A stretch of 64,000 nucleotides of DNA. Origin: UBA4644 sp034933145 (GTDB taxonomy: Bacteria; Bacillota; Clostridia; Oscillospirales; Butyricicoccaceae). Positions 35,554-43,780 of the stretch are shown in pieces. The position numbers and the translations under genes were made by a program. The notes beneath the pieces are model-generated. The model made no database searches. It saw only the letters and a program-made list of their open reading frames with translations, and was not told the origin of the DNA. Location: assembly GCA_034933145.1 (NCBI GenBank), contig JAYFOA010000001.1:1-64000 (forward strand). The letters run 5' to 3'. Numbering within the stretch: the first letter of the stretch is position 1; each line of letters begins with the position of its first letter.

Positions 35554-36048
35554 TTACTTATTGAATTGTTCCTCAATCATCTTGTTTTTTTCAAGAACCT
35601 TTTCCGCGGCGGCAATTTTTTTACGCTCCAGTCGTTCTGCCAGCGCCGTATCTTCCACGGCGAGGATCTGCGCACACAATAAGGCGGCATTGGCGGCCCC
35701 ATCAATGGCCACCGTCGCCACGGGCACACCCGCGGGCATCTGTACGGTGGCAAGGAGCGCGTCCATGCCGTCCAGCGTAGAACTTTTCACCGGGATTCCG
35801 ACCACCGGCAGCGTGGTGTTTGCCGCCAATGCACCCGCCAGATGCGCCGCTTTTCCCGCCGCGGCAATGATGGCGCCAAATCCGTTTTGGCGGGCATTTT
35901 GCGCAAAATCCCTCGCCTGCTCCGGCGTACGGTGAGCGGAGTAAACGTGTACCTCTGCGGGGATTTCCAGCTCCTGCAGCGTATCGATCGCTTTCTGCAC
36001 TACGGGCAAGTCGCTGTCGCTGCCCATCACGATCCCAATTTTTTTCAT
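35554..36048 (-). CDS. purE: N5-CAIR mutase (class I PurE)
   Basis: This 164-residue octameric enzyme rearranges N5-CAIR to CAIR. The phosphate loop MGSDSDLPVV starts at residue 8 and the catalytic His is in YSAHRTPE. AAAGKAAHLAGALAA and PVVGIPV complete the class I pattern. A class I PurE normally needs PurK, which is not in the window. ATG 36048 follows GGAGGT at 9-nt spacing. It is the first gene of the operon, behind the ZTP riboswitch. Confidence 0.95.
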   Translation of the reverse strand: MKKIGIVMGSDSDLPVVQKAIDTLQELEIPAEVHVYSAHRTPEQARDFAQNARQNGFGAIIAAAGKAAHLAGALAANTTLPVVGIPVKSSTLDGMDALLATVQMPAGVPVATVAIDGAANAALLCAQILAVEDTALAERLERKKIAAAEKVLEKNKMIEEQFNK

Positions 36049-36076
36049 GGCGTTTGTACCTCCTTTGTCATGGCCG

Positions 36077-36217
36077 AAAAAAAACAAAAAAGACAGCTCT
36101 GCCTTGCTACTACCAAAAACAGAACTGCCCAGACGGTCGGCACTCACAAGTCTTTTGCTCCCCTGCGGTTTCGCCCGCACACCCGTCAGTCACAAAAAAC
36201 CACGTATAAAATGTTAC
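36077..36217 (-). promoter_or_regulatory. ZTP (pfl) riboswitch with terminator
   Basis: On the minus strand the aptamer (about 36193-36126) begins GTGACTGACGGG, has a GGGCGAAACC hairpin, and ends in the invariant GCCGACCGTCTGGGCA block of the pfl/ZTP RNA. The last bases (GGGCAGTTCTG) also form one arm of a terminator whose other arm is CAGAGCTGTC (36101-36092), followed by a T-rich tract to 36077. Ligand-bound aptamer and terminator are therefore mutually exclusive: an ON switch. ZTP/ZMP accumulates when 10-formyl-THF is short, so the switch turns on the purine and folD genes downstream. Confidence 0.93.
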
Positions 36218-36223
36218 GGCATC

Positions 36224-36253
36224 AGTATAGCGGTAAGCGGTATTTTCTGTCAA
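36224..36253 (-). promoter_or_regulatory. Promoter of the purine operon
   Basis: A perfect TTGACA (36253-36248), an 18-bp spacer and TATACT (36229-36224) on the minus strand. Transcription would start near 36217, 24 nt before the ZTP aptamer. Confidence 0.8.
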
Positions 36254-36329
36254 GCCTTTGCACGATTTTCTGCGTTGTGCCTAAAAAATGCCGGGTACCA
36301 CTGGAAAAACCATGTGGGTTTTTATGTGC

Positions 36330-36368
36330 GGCAGCGCCCGGCATCCAAAGAAAATGCCGGACGCTGCC
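36330..36368 (-). terminator. Stem-loop downstream of htrA
   Basis: GGCAGCG-CCGGCAT pairs with ATGCCGG-CGCTGCC, a 14-bp stem with one mismatch. It lies after the htrA stop and before the purine promoter. No T tract follows on the minus strand, so the terminator call is tentative; another ATGCCGG copy lies at about 36288. No gene is visible in 36254-36405. Confidence 0.45.
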
Positions 36369-36405
36369 AAAAAGAAAAAGTGAGAAAAGAAAGTGTTTTT
36401 TAAGT

Positions 36406-37896
36406 TTACGCCGCGTCACCGTTATTTTGCAGCGGTACGGTACAGGTCATCATTTTCCCGCTGCGCTCCACGGCAACCTCCACCGTATCACCCGGCTCCT
36501 TATCGGCCAGATAATCCGTCACGTCGGATGTCTGCGAGACCATGACGCCGTCAACGCTGATGATCCGGTCGCCCACGGCCAACCCGGCCTTGGAGGCGCT
36601 CTCTTCGGTAATGCTGACGATATATACGCCGGCGCTCTGATAGCCGTATTGCTGTGCCGTGCTCTGATCCAATGTTGCAGCGGTGATGCCCAAAATCGCC
36701 TTATTCGTATTTACGGTCTGATCGTTTCCTGCCGGCGTGCTGCCTTCCGAAGGCGCATAGCTGCCGGTGGAGATCAGGGATTCCGCCGCCTTCTGCACAT
36801 TGTTCCCCACGATGGCAAAGCTCAAACCCTCAGCCTCGGTATCCGAGCTCTTTGCGCACACGATACCGATCAGCTCTCCCTGGTCATTGAACAGACCACC
36901 GCCGGAGTTTCCGGGGCTGACTGCCGCGTCAAATTGGAATACCGTCAGATTCACAGTATTCCCGGTGCTCTGACTGAAGCCGAAGAAGGGATTAAAGTTT
37001 CCGCTGTTCCCGCTGCTTCCGCTGTTGCTCCCATCATCCAGCGTCTCGCTGATCGTACGGTCGAGCGCGCTGATAATGCCGCTGGTGATGGAATCGCTGA
37101 AAGTGCCCTCCGGATTTCCCACCGCATAAACCTTGGCGCCCTGCTTAACGCTTTCGCTGTCGGCGAAGGTCACCGGTATCAGGCCGGAAGCGTCGATCTT
37201 GATGACCGCCAGGTCACCGTCAATGTAGGTTCCAACCACGTTGGCATCTTTGGTCGTTCCGTCGGATAGTTCCACCTTGATACTGTCCGCACCGGAAACC
37301 ACATGGTAATTGGTGACGATATAGCCGTCTTCGGTCAGGATCACACCCGAGCCGGCACCGCCGGTGACGCTGGATCCAAACCAAAAGTTGCTGGTGGTCA
37401 TCTGTTCGGTGACGATGGCAACGACGGAAGGCGTGGTCTTATCCGCCACCTGTTCGCTGGTCAGCGCGGCGCTGTCGGACGCGGTGCCGTCGGACGCGGT
37501 GCCTTCATCCTTTGCAACCTGACGGATGATGACCCGATCCATCCGGCTGTATGCCAGCTGCACGCCGGCATATCCGCCGCCCAGGGCGATTGCAGCAGCC
37601 AGCAGAATAGCTCCTGCGCCCATCGCCCATTTCTTTACCGGACGCTTTTTCTTTGGCTTCGGCGGTTCCGCCGGCGCCGATCCGGATGTCTCCGGAGGCT
37701 GGGGCGGGGGTGTTGCCTGCCGCTGTTCTATCTCTGCAGGCTGTGCGGCGATTCCTTGCTGCGGAGAAGCGCTGATCGAATCAGATGCCTGTCCGACGAT
37801 GGACCCCGGATCGTGATAAGGCGCATTTCCCGAAAGCGACTGCCCGCCGCTTTGCCAAAGATTCCTTTTTTCGCTGTCGTTTACATTGTCGTTCAT
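36406..37896 (-). CDS. HtrA/DegP-like serine protease with PDZ domain
   Basis: This 496-residue membrane-anchored protease handles misfolded proteins at the outer face of the membrane. A Pro-rich cytoplasmic N-terminal region of about 85 residues, a basic patch and one transmembrane helix (about 92-114) precede the trypsin-like domain. The catalytic triad is His198 (NYHVV), Asp228 (GDLAVIK) and Ser331 (GNSGGG). A single PDZ domain occupies about 390-490. Two low-complexity stretches, EGTASDGTASD (about 131-141) and a Gly/Ser/Asn-rich loop (about 287-302), lie in the linker and near the LA loop. ATG 37896 follows GAGGG. It is monocistronic. Confidence 0.94.
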   Translation of the reverse strand: MNDNVNDSEKRNLWQSGGQSLSGNAPYHDPGSIVGQASDSISASPQQGIAAQPAEIEQRQATPPPQPPETSGSAPAEPPKPKKKRPVKKWAMGAGAILLAAAIALGGGYAGVQLAYSRMDRVIIRQVAKDEGTASDGTASDSAALTSEQVADKTTPSVVAIVTEQMTTSNFWFGSSVTGGAGSGVILTEDGYIVTNYHVVSGADSIKVELSDGTTKDANVVGTYIDGDLAVIKIDASGLIPVTFADSESVKQGAKVYAVGNPEGTFSDSITSGIISALDRTISETLDDGSNSGSSGNSGNFNPFFGFSQSTGNTVNLTVFQFDAAVSPGNSGGGLFNDQGELIGIVCAKSSDTEAEGLSFAIVGNNVQKAAESLISTGSYAPSEGSTPAGNDQTVNTNKAILGITAATLDQSTAQQYGYQSAGVYIVSITEESASKAGLAVGDRIISVDGVMVSQTSDVTDYLADKEPGDTVEVAVERSGKMMTCTVPLQNNGDAA

Positions 37897-38035
37897 GCTT
37901 TCGTCCCTCTTTCCGTATATCGGGAATTCTTTTGTTTGTGACCATACTATATCCCCGATTTTTGAATAAAGCATGAAAGAAAATCACATGAGTTTTAAAT
38001 AATTGCGGAAAGTCCGAAAATTTATGCCCCGCTGA

Positions 38036-38069
38036 TATAAAAATATCCCTCCGCCGCACTGGCGGAGGG
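38036..38069 (-). terminator. Terminator after the SLH/BsuPI gene
   Basis: CCCTCCGCC (minus strand, 38069-38061) pairs with GGCGGAGGG (38055-38047), followed by ATATTTTTAT. Confidence 0.85.
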
Positions 38070-38093
38070 ATTGTATGCATGCACGGATCAGGA

Positions 38094-39131
38094 TTATTTG
38101 TCCGCGACGGACCCGGGGAGCGCTGCTGCATATCCGTCGGAATTGAATGCTTCCGAGGTACAGATGATATAGGCCCGGATGCCGGCAACCTTCTCCCGAA
38201 TGGGCTCGTATGTCGTGCTGTCAAGTTCCGCGGTATACTCGACGGTCTCTCCTGCCCCGATCTCAGTGGTGGTCAGCGCCTGGGTAAACATTTTGTCTGC
38301 GCTCCAGCAATAGAGGGTCTCGCCCGCCGCATCAAACAGCTTGAAATCGAACTGCTGCCCCGAATTGTGCTGGATAGTAACCGGTGCACTCCCGTTATTC
38401 CGAATGGTCAGGGATAGGATGAGCCCTTCATCGTTTTCTGCTGCTGCAGCCGTTACGGAGACGGCAGAGGCAAGGGCCTGCACACGCCGCACCAGCCGGT
38501 CGGCAATGGTGACGGCCTCCGCACGGGTAGCCTCGCTCTTTGGCCACAGACGGTTGCCGCCCCGCCCCTCTACCAGCTGCAAGAGTACGGCCTTGACGAT
38601 GTCATTTTTATAGCTGTCCGCAATCTCCGCATCGTCCGCAAAAGGTGCGGGCATCATGAGAATCAGGGCATAGTTCCCGCCGGTGGCGTAATCAACCGCC
38701 CGGACTGCATAATGGATCATCTCCTCACGGCTTAATGGTTCCGCCGCTCCGAAAGATCCCGTCCGGTCGATGATCCCCAGGGAGACCAAGTCATACAGCT
38801 CGGAAGCCCCGGCCGCTTCATTGCTTACATCATTATAGAACTCCCCGATATCAATAGGCGCAAAGTAATTGATATGGATGTCAAGCGCCGCGTGCAGCAT
38901 CCGGGCAAATTCCATTCGAGTGATGGGCTTTCCGGGGTAAAAACATCCGCTGCCGTCCGAAAAGATCGCCGGATCTCCGTAGGTTTCCGCCTCGGCCCGG
39001 TACCAGTCGGCCGCCAAGTCCCGGTATATAGGGGCGGGACTGATAATCGGCATGATCTCCGTCGGTGCCGCCGCCAATACCGGCATAATCACCAAAATTC
39101 CGGCCAGAATGCAAAGCGCTAGCTTTTTCAT
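38094..39131 (-). CDS. Secreted SLH-repeat protein with C-terminal BsuPI domain
   Basis: This 345-residue exported protein has a signal peptide (residues 1-21, ending near LAAAP). Two to three S-layer-homology-like repeats follow (about 45-225; recognisable units ITRMEFARML, LSREEMIHYAVR and ATRAEAVTIADRL). A C-terminal domain (about 235-330) resembles the BsuPI intracellular proteinase-inhibitor fold (LTIRNNGSAPVTIQ and WSADKMF). SLH repeats usually bind secondary cell-wall polymer. Its start lies 46 bp after the beta-propeller gene, so the two may be co-transcribed. The pairing of SLH with BsuPI suggests a wall-attached module of unknown function. Confidence 0.82.
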   Translation of the reverse strand: MKKLALCILAGILVIMPVLAAAPTEIMPIISPAPIYRDLAADWYRAEAETYGDPAIFSDGSGCFYPGKPITRMEFARMLHAALDIHINYFAPIDIGEFYNDVSNEAAGASELYDLVSLGIIDRTGSFGAAEPLSREEMIHYAVRAVDYATGGNYALILMMPAPFADDAEIADSYKNDIVKAVLLQLVEGRGGNRLWPKSEATRAEAVTIADRLVRRVQALASAVSVTAAAAENDEGLILSLTIRNNGSAPVTIQHNSGQQFDFKLFDAAGETLYCWSADKMFTQALTTTEIGAGETVEYTAELDSTTYEPIREKVAGIRAYIICTSEAFNSDGYAAALPGSVADK

Positions 39132-39177
39132 GATTCATCCTCCGTTATTATATCCTGTGAATATTCGTATTAAAAAA

Positions 39178-41139
39178 TCAGAACGCGATCTGCGCCAAGC
39201 GTGCAAAGTCCGACAGGCTGTAAACGCCGACCCCGTTGCGGGCGCAGACATACAGCAAATCCCCGATCTGCACACCGCGGAGGCCGTCCCACGAAAGGTC
39301 CTGCACCTCCATTTCAGCACGTGAATAAAAACCGCCGGCCTCGTCATACCCATAGACTGCGTATCCGCCGTCCATGGGAAAAGCGATGATATTCTTTTGC
39401 GGAAGGATCAGGATTGCCTTATGATTATATAGCGCCTCCGACCAGTTGCCCGGCAGGCGGAGCATTGAAATTTCAGATACGTCCGCCGGGTCGGATACGT
39501 CGAACATGCTGAGCTTCATCCCGTCGGAGACGGTAAAGTCTCCCTCTTTCTCGGTCGTGTTTTGGCCCAGACCAAACAGGCGACCCTCCCCATAGACATG
39601 CAGATATTGAGAAAACCCGGGGATCTTGAGTTCTCCGAGGATCGAAGGCGCGGACGGGTCACTCAGATCCACCGCAAACAACGGATCCACTTGGCGGTAA
39701 GTGACAAAATACCCGATATTGCCGTCGAACCGGACAGAATAGACCCGCTCATCCTGTGCCAGATTATCGATTTTCCCGACGGTCTGCAGGTTTTCATCCA
39801 GAACATACAGCGCGTTGCACTGATCATTCTCTCCTTCTTTATAATTGGTAAAGCCATAAGCCTCGTCGGTATAGACGGAATAACTGTACCGGTTTAACGT
39901 GGTGACCAGCCGCAAGTATCCGCCCTGCTCATCCATCGAGAATTGGTTAAGCAGATATCCGGGTACTGTGCCAGTGGCCTCGGCGGTCAGGTCTCCGCCG
40001 CTTAAGGCAAACCGGGTAAGCGTGGTGACATTCTCATTCTGCCAGTCCACGACCGTATACTGGTTTTCCGTACGCGGCTCGCTCTCAGTCTGATCATAAC
40101 GGCTGCCCGCAAGATAAAGGTTTTCTCCATTCATATAGGCTGTGTCCACACTGCCCATCACCGCCTGTTCGCTCAGGCGCTTTCCCGTCTTTACCTCGAG
40201 GGCCGACAGCACGGTATAGCTGCTGTCGGTATTTTCCGGTGGGAGCAGGATGCGATCGGCATCAAGCACCGTTTCCTGTCCGCCATCATAAAAACAGGGC
40301 ACATAGTTCCGTGGATCCGGCGTAACGCCGTCCTGAGTCCAGTACCAGACATAATGACGGGAAACCAAATAAAGAACCCCATCCATCAGGCGGGAGGTCA
40401 GATAATTTCCATCCTGTCCGAGACTGCCGATCTTTGCCGGCGCTGCTGGATCAGATATGTCGTAAAGGGTAACCACCGTGCGGGTGCCGTCCTTGCCGTC
40501 TTCATAAGAATACGTGGTCTGCAGCACAGCCATCACGCCGTCCGTCACATACAGCTCTGCACCCCACCAATTATCGCCCTCCAGCGCAACGGATGCTACA
40601 GTACGCGTATCCTCCCCGGCCGCCTTTACAATGCGCACCGTATTGCCCTGGTCAAGGATATAGAGATACTTTCCGTCGGTCTTGACGATATCTCCCTCGT
40701 CAATACCCTCAACCTGGACATTGGTGCCGGAATAGTCATCTCCTCCCGCCGCGCTGTCATCAACCGGCGTGGCGGCGGGTGCTTCCGCGGCCATCTGCGG
40801 CACGGCGGCATCGGCCGTTGCCTCTTCGCCACCGGTTACGCTGTTCCGCGCCAGGTCGGCCACGCCCATTCCCTTTTCATAGTCATTGCTGAGAGATGCG
40901 CTCAGCGCGGCATATACTGCGTCGTAATCACCGGCAGCTTTCAGCGTAAACGGCTGGACCGTCCCACTTTCGGAAGCCGAAGCTCCGCCGGAGGATACAC
41001 CGCCCGGAACGGCCGGGGCATCCGGCCCGTCTGCGGAGGTGCCGTTTCCCGTCTCTCCGTTGGCCGGGGCCGGAACGGTGCAGGCACAAAGTGCCGTACA
41101 CAGCAGCAGCGCCAGAAGGGAGAGCATCCATTTTTTCAT
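39178..41139 (-). CDS. Beta-propeller domain lipoprotein
   Basis: This 653-residue surface lipoprotein has a signal peptide ending in LCAC (Cys20), followed by a Gly/Ser/Pro-rich linker. The hallmark of the secreted beta-propeller family, VEGIDEGDIVKTDGKYLYI, starts near residue 148. Repeated blade-like strands continue to the C-terminus, ending with DGLRGVQIGDLLYVCARNGVGVYSL. The family occurs in archaea and Firmicutes and has no established activity; binding or a scaffold role at the cell surface is a guess. It is upstream of the SLH/BsuPI gene, likely in one unit. Confidence 0.85.
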   Translation of the reverse strand: MKKWMLSLLALLLCTALCACTVPAPANGETGNGTSADGPDAPAVPGGVSSGGASASESGTVQPFTLKAAGDYDAVYAALSASLSNDYEKGMGVADLARNSVTGGEEATADAAVPQMAAEAPAATPVDDSAAGGDDYSGTNVQVEGIDEGDIVKTDGKYLYILDQGNTVRIVKAAGEDTRTVASVALEGDNWWGAELYVTDGVMAVLQTTYSYEDGKDGTRTVVTLYDISDPAAPAKIGSLGQDGNYLTSRLMDGVLYLVSRHYVWYWTQDGVTPDPRNYVPCFYDGGQETVLDADRILLPPENTDSSYTVLSALEVKTGKRLSEQAVMGSVDTAYMNGENLYLAGSRYDQTESEPRTENQYTVVDWQNENVTTLTRFALSGGDLTAEATGTVPGYLLNQFSMDEQGGYLRLVTTLNRYSYSVYTDEAYGFTNYKEGENDQCNALYVLDENLQTVGKIDNLAQDERVYSVRFDGNIGYFVTYRQVDPLFAVDLSDPSAPSILGELKIPGFSQYLHVYGEGRLFGLGQNTTEKEGDFTVSDGMKLSMFDVSDPADVSEISMLRLPGNWSEALYNHKAILILPQKNIIAFPMDGGYAVYGYDEAGGFYSRAEMEVQDLSWDGLRGVQIGDLLYVCARNGVGVYSLSDFARLAQIAF

Positions 41140-41269
41140 ATGGGGTCGCTCCTTTCAAAACTGGTAAAAACCGGTGTTTTCTTTTTTGACCGGCAGCACA
41201 TGAAAAAAGTTCCCGATTTTTTCTTCCGCCGGAATTCACACATATTTCATCCTATTTTACCGCGCGATA

Positions 41270-41278
41270 TGCTATAAT
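41270..41278 (+). promoter_or_regulatory. Extended -10 promoter of the CBS/MBL genes
   Basis: TGCTATAAT, an extended -10 with a perfect hexamer (41273-41278), 31 bp before the CBS protein start. No convincing -35 is present. Confidence 0.5.
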
Positions 41279-41308
41279 TGATATGTACCACATTGAGAAA
41301 GGAGCAGT

Positions 41309-41764
41309 ATGAACCTTCTGTTTTTTCTCACGCCCAAGCGCGAACTGGCCTTCGTTTATGAGGACTTCACCGTCGGGCAGGCGCTGCAGGTAATGGAACG
41401 CTATCGCTATACCGCCATTCCCGTGCTTTGCCGCAGCGGCGAATATGTCGGCACCCTGACCGAAGGCGACTTGCTTTGGGGAATCCGGAACCGGCTTGGC
41501 CAGGATATGAAAACTGCCGAAAAAGAGCCGCTGGCGAAGCTTCCGCGCCATACGCACAATCAGGCGGTATTCGCCGCCACCAATTTTTCCGAAGTCATGG
41601 CACGGGCCCTGGAACAGAATTTCGTACCCGTATGTGACGACCGGGGCATGTTTATCGGCATCGTCACCCGAAAGCGGATCCTTGCATATCTCTATCAGCA
41701 CATGGATGATCCCGAGCCCGACCAGGAAGGGCTGCTGGCGGCCGTAAAGGAAGCCGTATCGTAA
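41309..41764 (+). CDS. Two-CBS-domain protein
   Basis: This 151-residue cytoplasmic protein consists of a CBS pair. The first CBS (about residues 13-65) contains TAIPVLCRSGEYVGTLTEGDLLW and the second (about 85-135) contains NFVPVCDDRGMFIGIVTRKRIL. Such modules bind adenine nucleotides and regulate partners; no effector domain is attached. ATG 41309 follows AAAGGAG. The downstream metallo-beta-lactamase-fold gene is 33 bp away and probably co-transcribed. Confidence 0.88.
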   Translation: MNLLFFLTPKRELAFVYEDFTVGQALQVMERYRYTAIPVLCRSGEYVGTLTEGDLLWGIRNRLGQDMKTAEKEPLAKLPRHTHNQAVFAATNFSEVMARALEQNFVPVCDDRGMFIGIVTRKRILAYLYQHMDDPEPDQEGLLAAVKEAVS

Positions 41765-41797
41765 AGGCAGCCGGAAGGAAAAGGAAAGGAAACCACT

Positions 41798-42415
41798 ATG
41801 GAAATCATATGGAAAGGCCATTCTTGTTTTTTGCTGAAAGAAAATAATTACACCATCTGCATTGACCCATACATCGATGATATGATCCCGGGGCTTTCGC
41901 CCTTGCGCGTCCAGGCCGATGCGGTTTACTGCAGCCACGGCCATAATGATCATGCCTGGACCGACGCGGTAACGCTTTCTGACAGCGGGGAGCCCTCTCC
42001 GTTCAATGTTATCAAGCTTCCCTCCTTCCATGATGAAGAGGAAGGAGCAAAGCGCGGAGCCAATACCATCCACATTTTTGAATGCGGAAACCTGCGGGTA
42101 GCCCATCTGGGTGACCTGGGTCATCTTCCAAACCAACAGCAGCTTCAGGCCTGTGGCCTGCTGGATGCTGCCATGGTTCCCGTAGGCGGTTTCTATACCA
42201 TCGATGCCAAAACGGCCCAACGGCTGTGCGGCCTGCTGGACGCCCGCGTCATTATTCCCATGCATTACCGCACAAAGCAATTCGGCCTGCTGGACATCGG
42301 CACGTTGGATCAATTCCTCGCCTTTCGTGAGGATGTCAAACGCTATCGTACCGATACACTGACTCTGGATGCGGACACCCCGCGCCAGACGGCGGTACTC
42401 AAATATCAGGACTGA
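41798..42415 (+). CDS. Metallo-beta-lactamase-fold hydrolase (UPF0173-like)
   Basis: This 205-residue cytoplasmic protein has the zinc-binding HGHNDH motif (about residues 47-52) and a further His in LGDLGH and PMHYRT, in the order expected for a dinuclear MBL-fold hydrolase. It resembles the small YcfU/UPF0173 type whose substrate is unknown. The ribosome site is AGGAAAGG. It follows the CBS-domain gene and is followed by a probable terminator. Confidence 0.85.
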   Translation: MEIIWKGHSCFLLKENNYTICIDPYIDDMIPGLSPLRVQADAVYCSHGHNDHAWTDAVTLSDSGEPSPFNVIKLPSFHDEEEGAKRGANTIHIFECGNLRVAHLGDLGHLPNQQQLQACGLLDAAMVPVGGFYTIDAKTAQRLCGLLDARVIIPMHYRTKQFGLLDIGTLDQFLAFREDVKRYRTDTLTLDADTPRQTAVLKYQD

Positions 42416-42425
42416 CAAAGGGCCG

Positions 42426-42460
42426 GGACCGGCAAGAATTACGGTTCCGGTCCTGTTTTA
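42426..42460 (+). terminator. Terminator after the MBL-fold gene
   Basis: GGACCGG (42426-42432) pairs with CCGGTCC (42447-42453), followed by TGTTTTA. Confidence 0.6.
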
Positions 42461-42494
42461 TACCCTTTCGGTGATGCCGGAGCAGGGAGATTTT

Positions 42495-42950
42495 ATGACG
42501 GAATATGTAAAAAATATGAGAAAATACATCGGACATGCACGGCTGATGATTGTGGGGGCAGCCGTGATCCTCCGGCGGCAGGACGGCTGCATCCTGCTGC
42601 AAAAGCGGCGGGACAACGACTGCTGGGGTCTTCACGGCGGCTGTGTCGAGCCGGGTGAAGCCTGTGAGGCGGCGGCTCGGCGCGAGCTGTGGGAGGAGAC
42701 CGGTTTGACCGCCGGCCAATTGACACTGTTCGGCGTCTTTTCCGGTCCGGAAATGCTTTATACCTATCCCAACGGCGATATGGTGAGCAATGTTTGCACC
42801 GTGTATATCTGTGAGGACTTTTCTGGAAACGCGCTGCCCGAAACGGAGGAAACCGCAGGGCTGTGCTGGTTTTTTCCAACGAGCCTGCCCGATAACATTT
42901 CTCCGCCGGACAAGCCGGTACTGGAGGCATATCTCCGCAGCCTTTCATAA
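42495..42950 (+). CDS. Nudix hydrolase
   Basis: This 151-residue cytoplasmic pyrophosphohydrolase has the complete Nudix box: GGCVEPGEACEAAARREL followed by WEETGL (about residues 48-71), matching GX5EX7REUXEEXGU. The substrate, a nucleoside diphosphate linked to X, is unknown. ATG 42495 is 6 nt after AGGGAG; a frame starting at 42369 overlaps the MBL gene and the terminator and is rejected. It stands alone between the MBL gene and the rubredoxin cluster. Confidence 0.9.
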   Translation: MTEYVKNMRKYIGHARLMIVGAAVILRRQDGCILLQKRRDNDCWGLHGGCVEPGEACEAAARRELWEETGLTAGQLTLFGVFSGPEMLYTYPNGDMVSNVCTVYICEDFSGNALPETEETAGLCWFFPTSLPDNISPPDKPVLEAYLRSLS

Positions 42951-43024
42951 GGCGGCGCAATACCCGGTCCGCCATATGCCACGTCCGGCGCATCTCCTTT
43001 ACCGCCCACAAAACGCCGGCTTTT

Positions 43025-43040
43025 TGTGACCAGATCACGG
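43025..43040. promoter_or_regulatory. Operator-like motif upstream of the rubredoxin operon
   Basis: TGTGACCAGATCACGG (GTGA-N5-TCAC) lies 66 bp before the rubredoxin GTG start. It differs by one base from the motif at 23213-23228 upstream of superoxide reductase. A promoter between it and the gene is not obvious. The interval 42951-43105 holds nothing else recognisable. Confidence 0.5.
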
Positions 43041-43105
43041 CGGAAAAGCCTTTTCCGTTTTAGGATTTAGATGCTGATCTTACAAAACAGAAGGAGGTTG
43101 CGGCG

Positions 43106-43780
43106 GTGAAAAAATATGTATGCTCTGTCTGCGGCTATGTTTATGACGAGGCCGCAGGTATCCCCGGAAGCGGGATCGGCCCCGGGACGACCTGGGATAT
43201 GCTTCCCGACGATTGGGTCTGTCCCTTGTGCGGGGCGATGAAAAACGAGTTTACCGAACTTTCGGAAGTAAAACAGGCGGCTCCAACAGTCCCCAAAGCG
43301 CCTGACTCCACGCCCCCTGCGGAAACAATGCAGGAACTTTCTCCGGGCGCGCTGGCCGCGCTTTGCTCCAATCTTTCCAAAGGGTGCGAAAAACAGTATC
43401 TGACGGAAGAAGCGGCGCTCTTTGCACTTTTGTCCGACTATTACGCCGCCAGGACCACTCCGCCCGCTGAAGTGGATCTGTCCGAACTGGCCCTCCTGGT
43501 GCAGAAGGATTTGGAGCGGGGATATCCGGCGGCAAACGCCCTGGCGGAAAGCGACCGCGGCGCGCTGCGTGCCTTGACCTGGAACGAAAAGGTGAGCCGG
43601 ATTCTTTCCTCACTTCTCGCCAGATATGAGCGGCAGAAGGCCGGCCTTTTGGAAAACGCCGGCGTTTTCGTCTGCGAGATCTGTGGCTTTGTGTATGTAG
43701 GAGACAATCCACCGGAAATCTGCCCGGTCTGTAAGGTCCCAAACCTGAAGATTCGGATGCTGCAAGGAGGGAATGAGTAA
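43106..43780 (+). CDS. Double rubredoxin-domain protein with helical linker
   Basis: This 224-residue protein starts with a canonical rubredoxin (Cys6, Cys9, Cys39, Cys42 in CSVCGY and CPLCGA) and ends with a short rubredoxin-like knuckle of the rubrerythrin type (CEICGF and CPVCKV, about residues 190-218). Between them lie about 130 residues of predicted helix with two cysteines (ALCSNLSKGCEKQ). It likely shuttles single electrons to peroxide- or superoxide-reducing enzymes. The GTG start follows AAGGAGG. Its stop shares a base with the next start (TAATG). The helical middle resembles a degenerate segment found between the ferredoxin and rubrerythrin parts of the next gene, by pattern only. 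Confidence 0.85.
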   Translation: MKKYVCSVCGYVYDEAAGIPGSGIGPGTTWDMLPDDWVCPLCGAMKNEFTELSEVKQAAPTVPKAPDSTPPAETMQELSPGALAALCSNLSKGCEKQYLTEEAALFALLSDYYAARTTPPAEVDLSELALLVQKDLERGYPAANALAESDRGALRALTWNEKVSRILSSLLARYERQKAGLLENAGVFVCEICGFVYVGDNPPEICPVCKVPNLKIRMLQGGNE

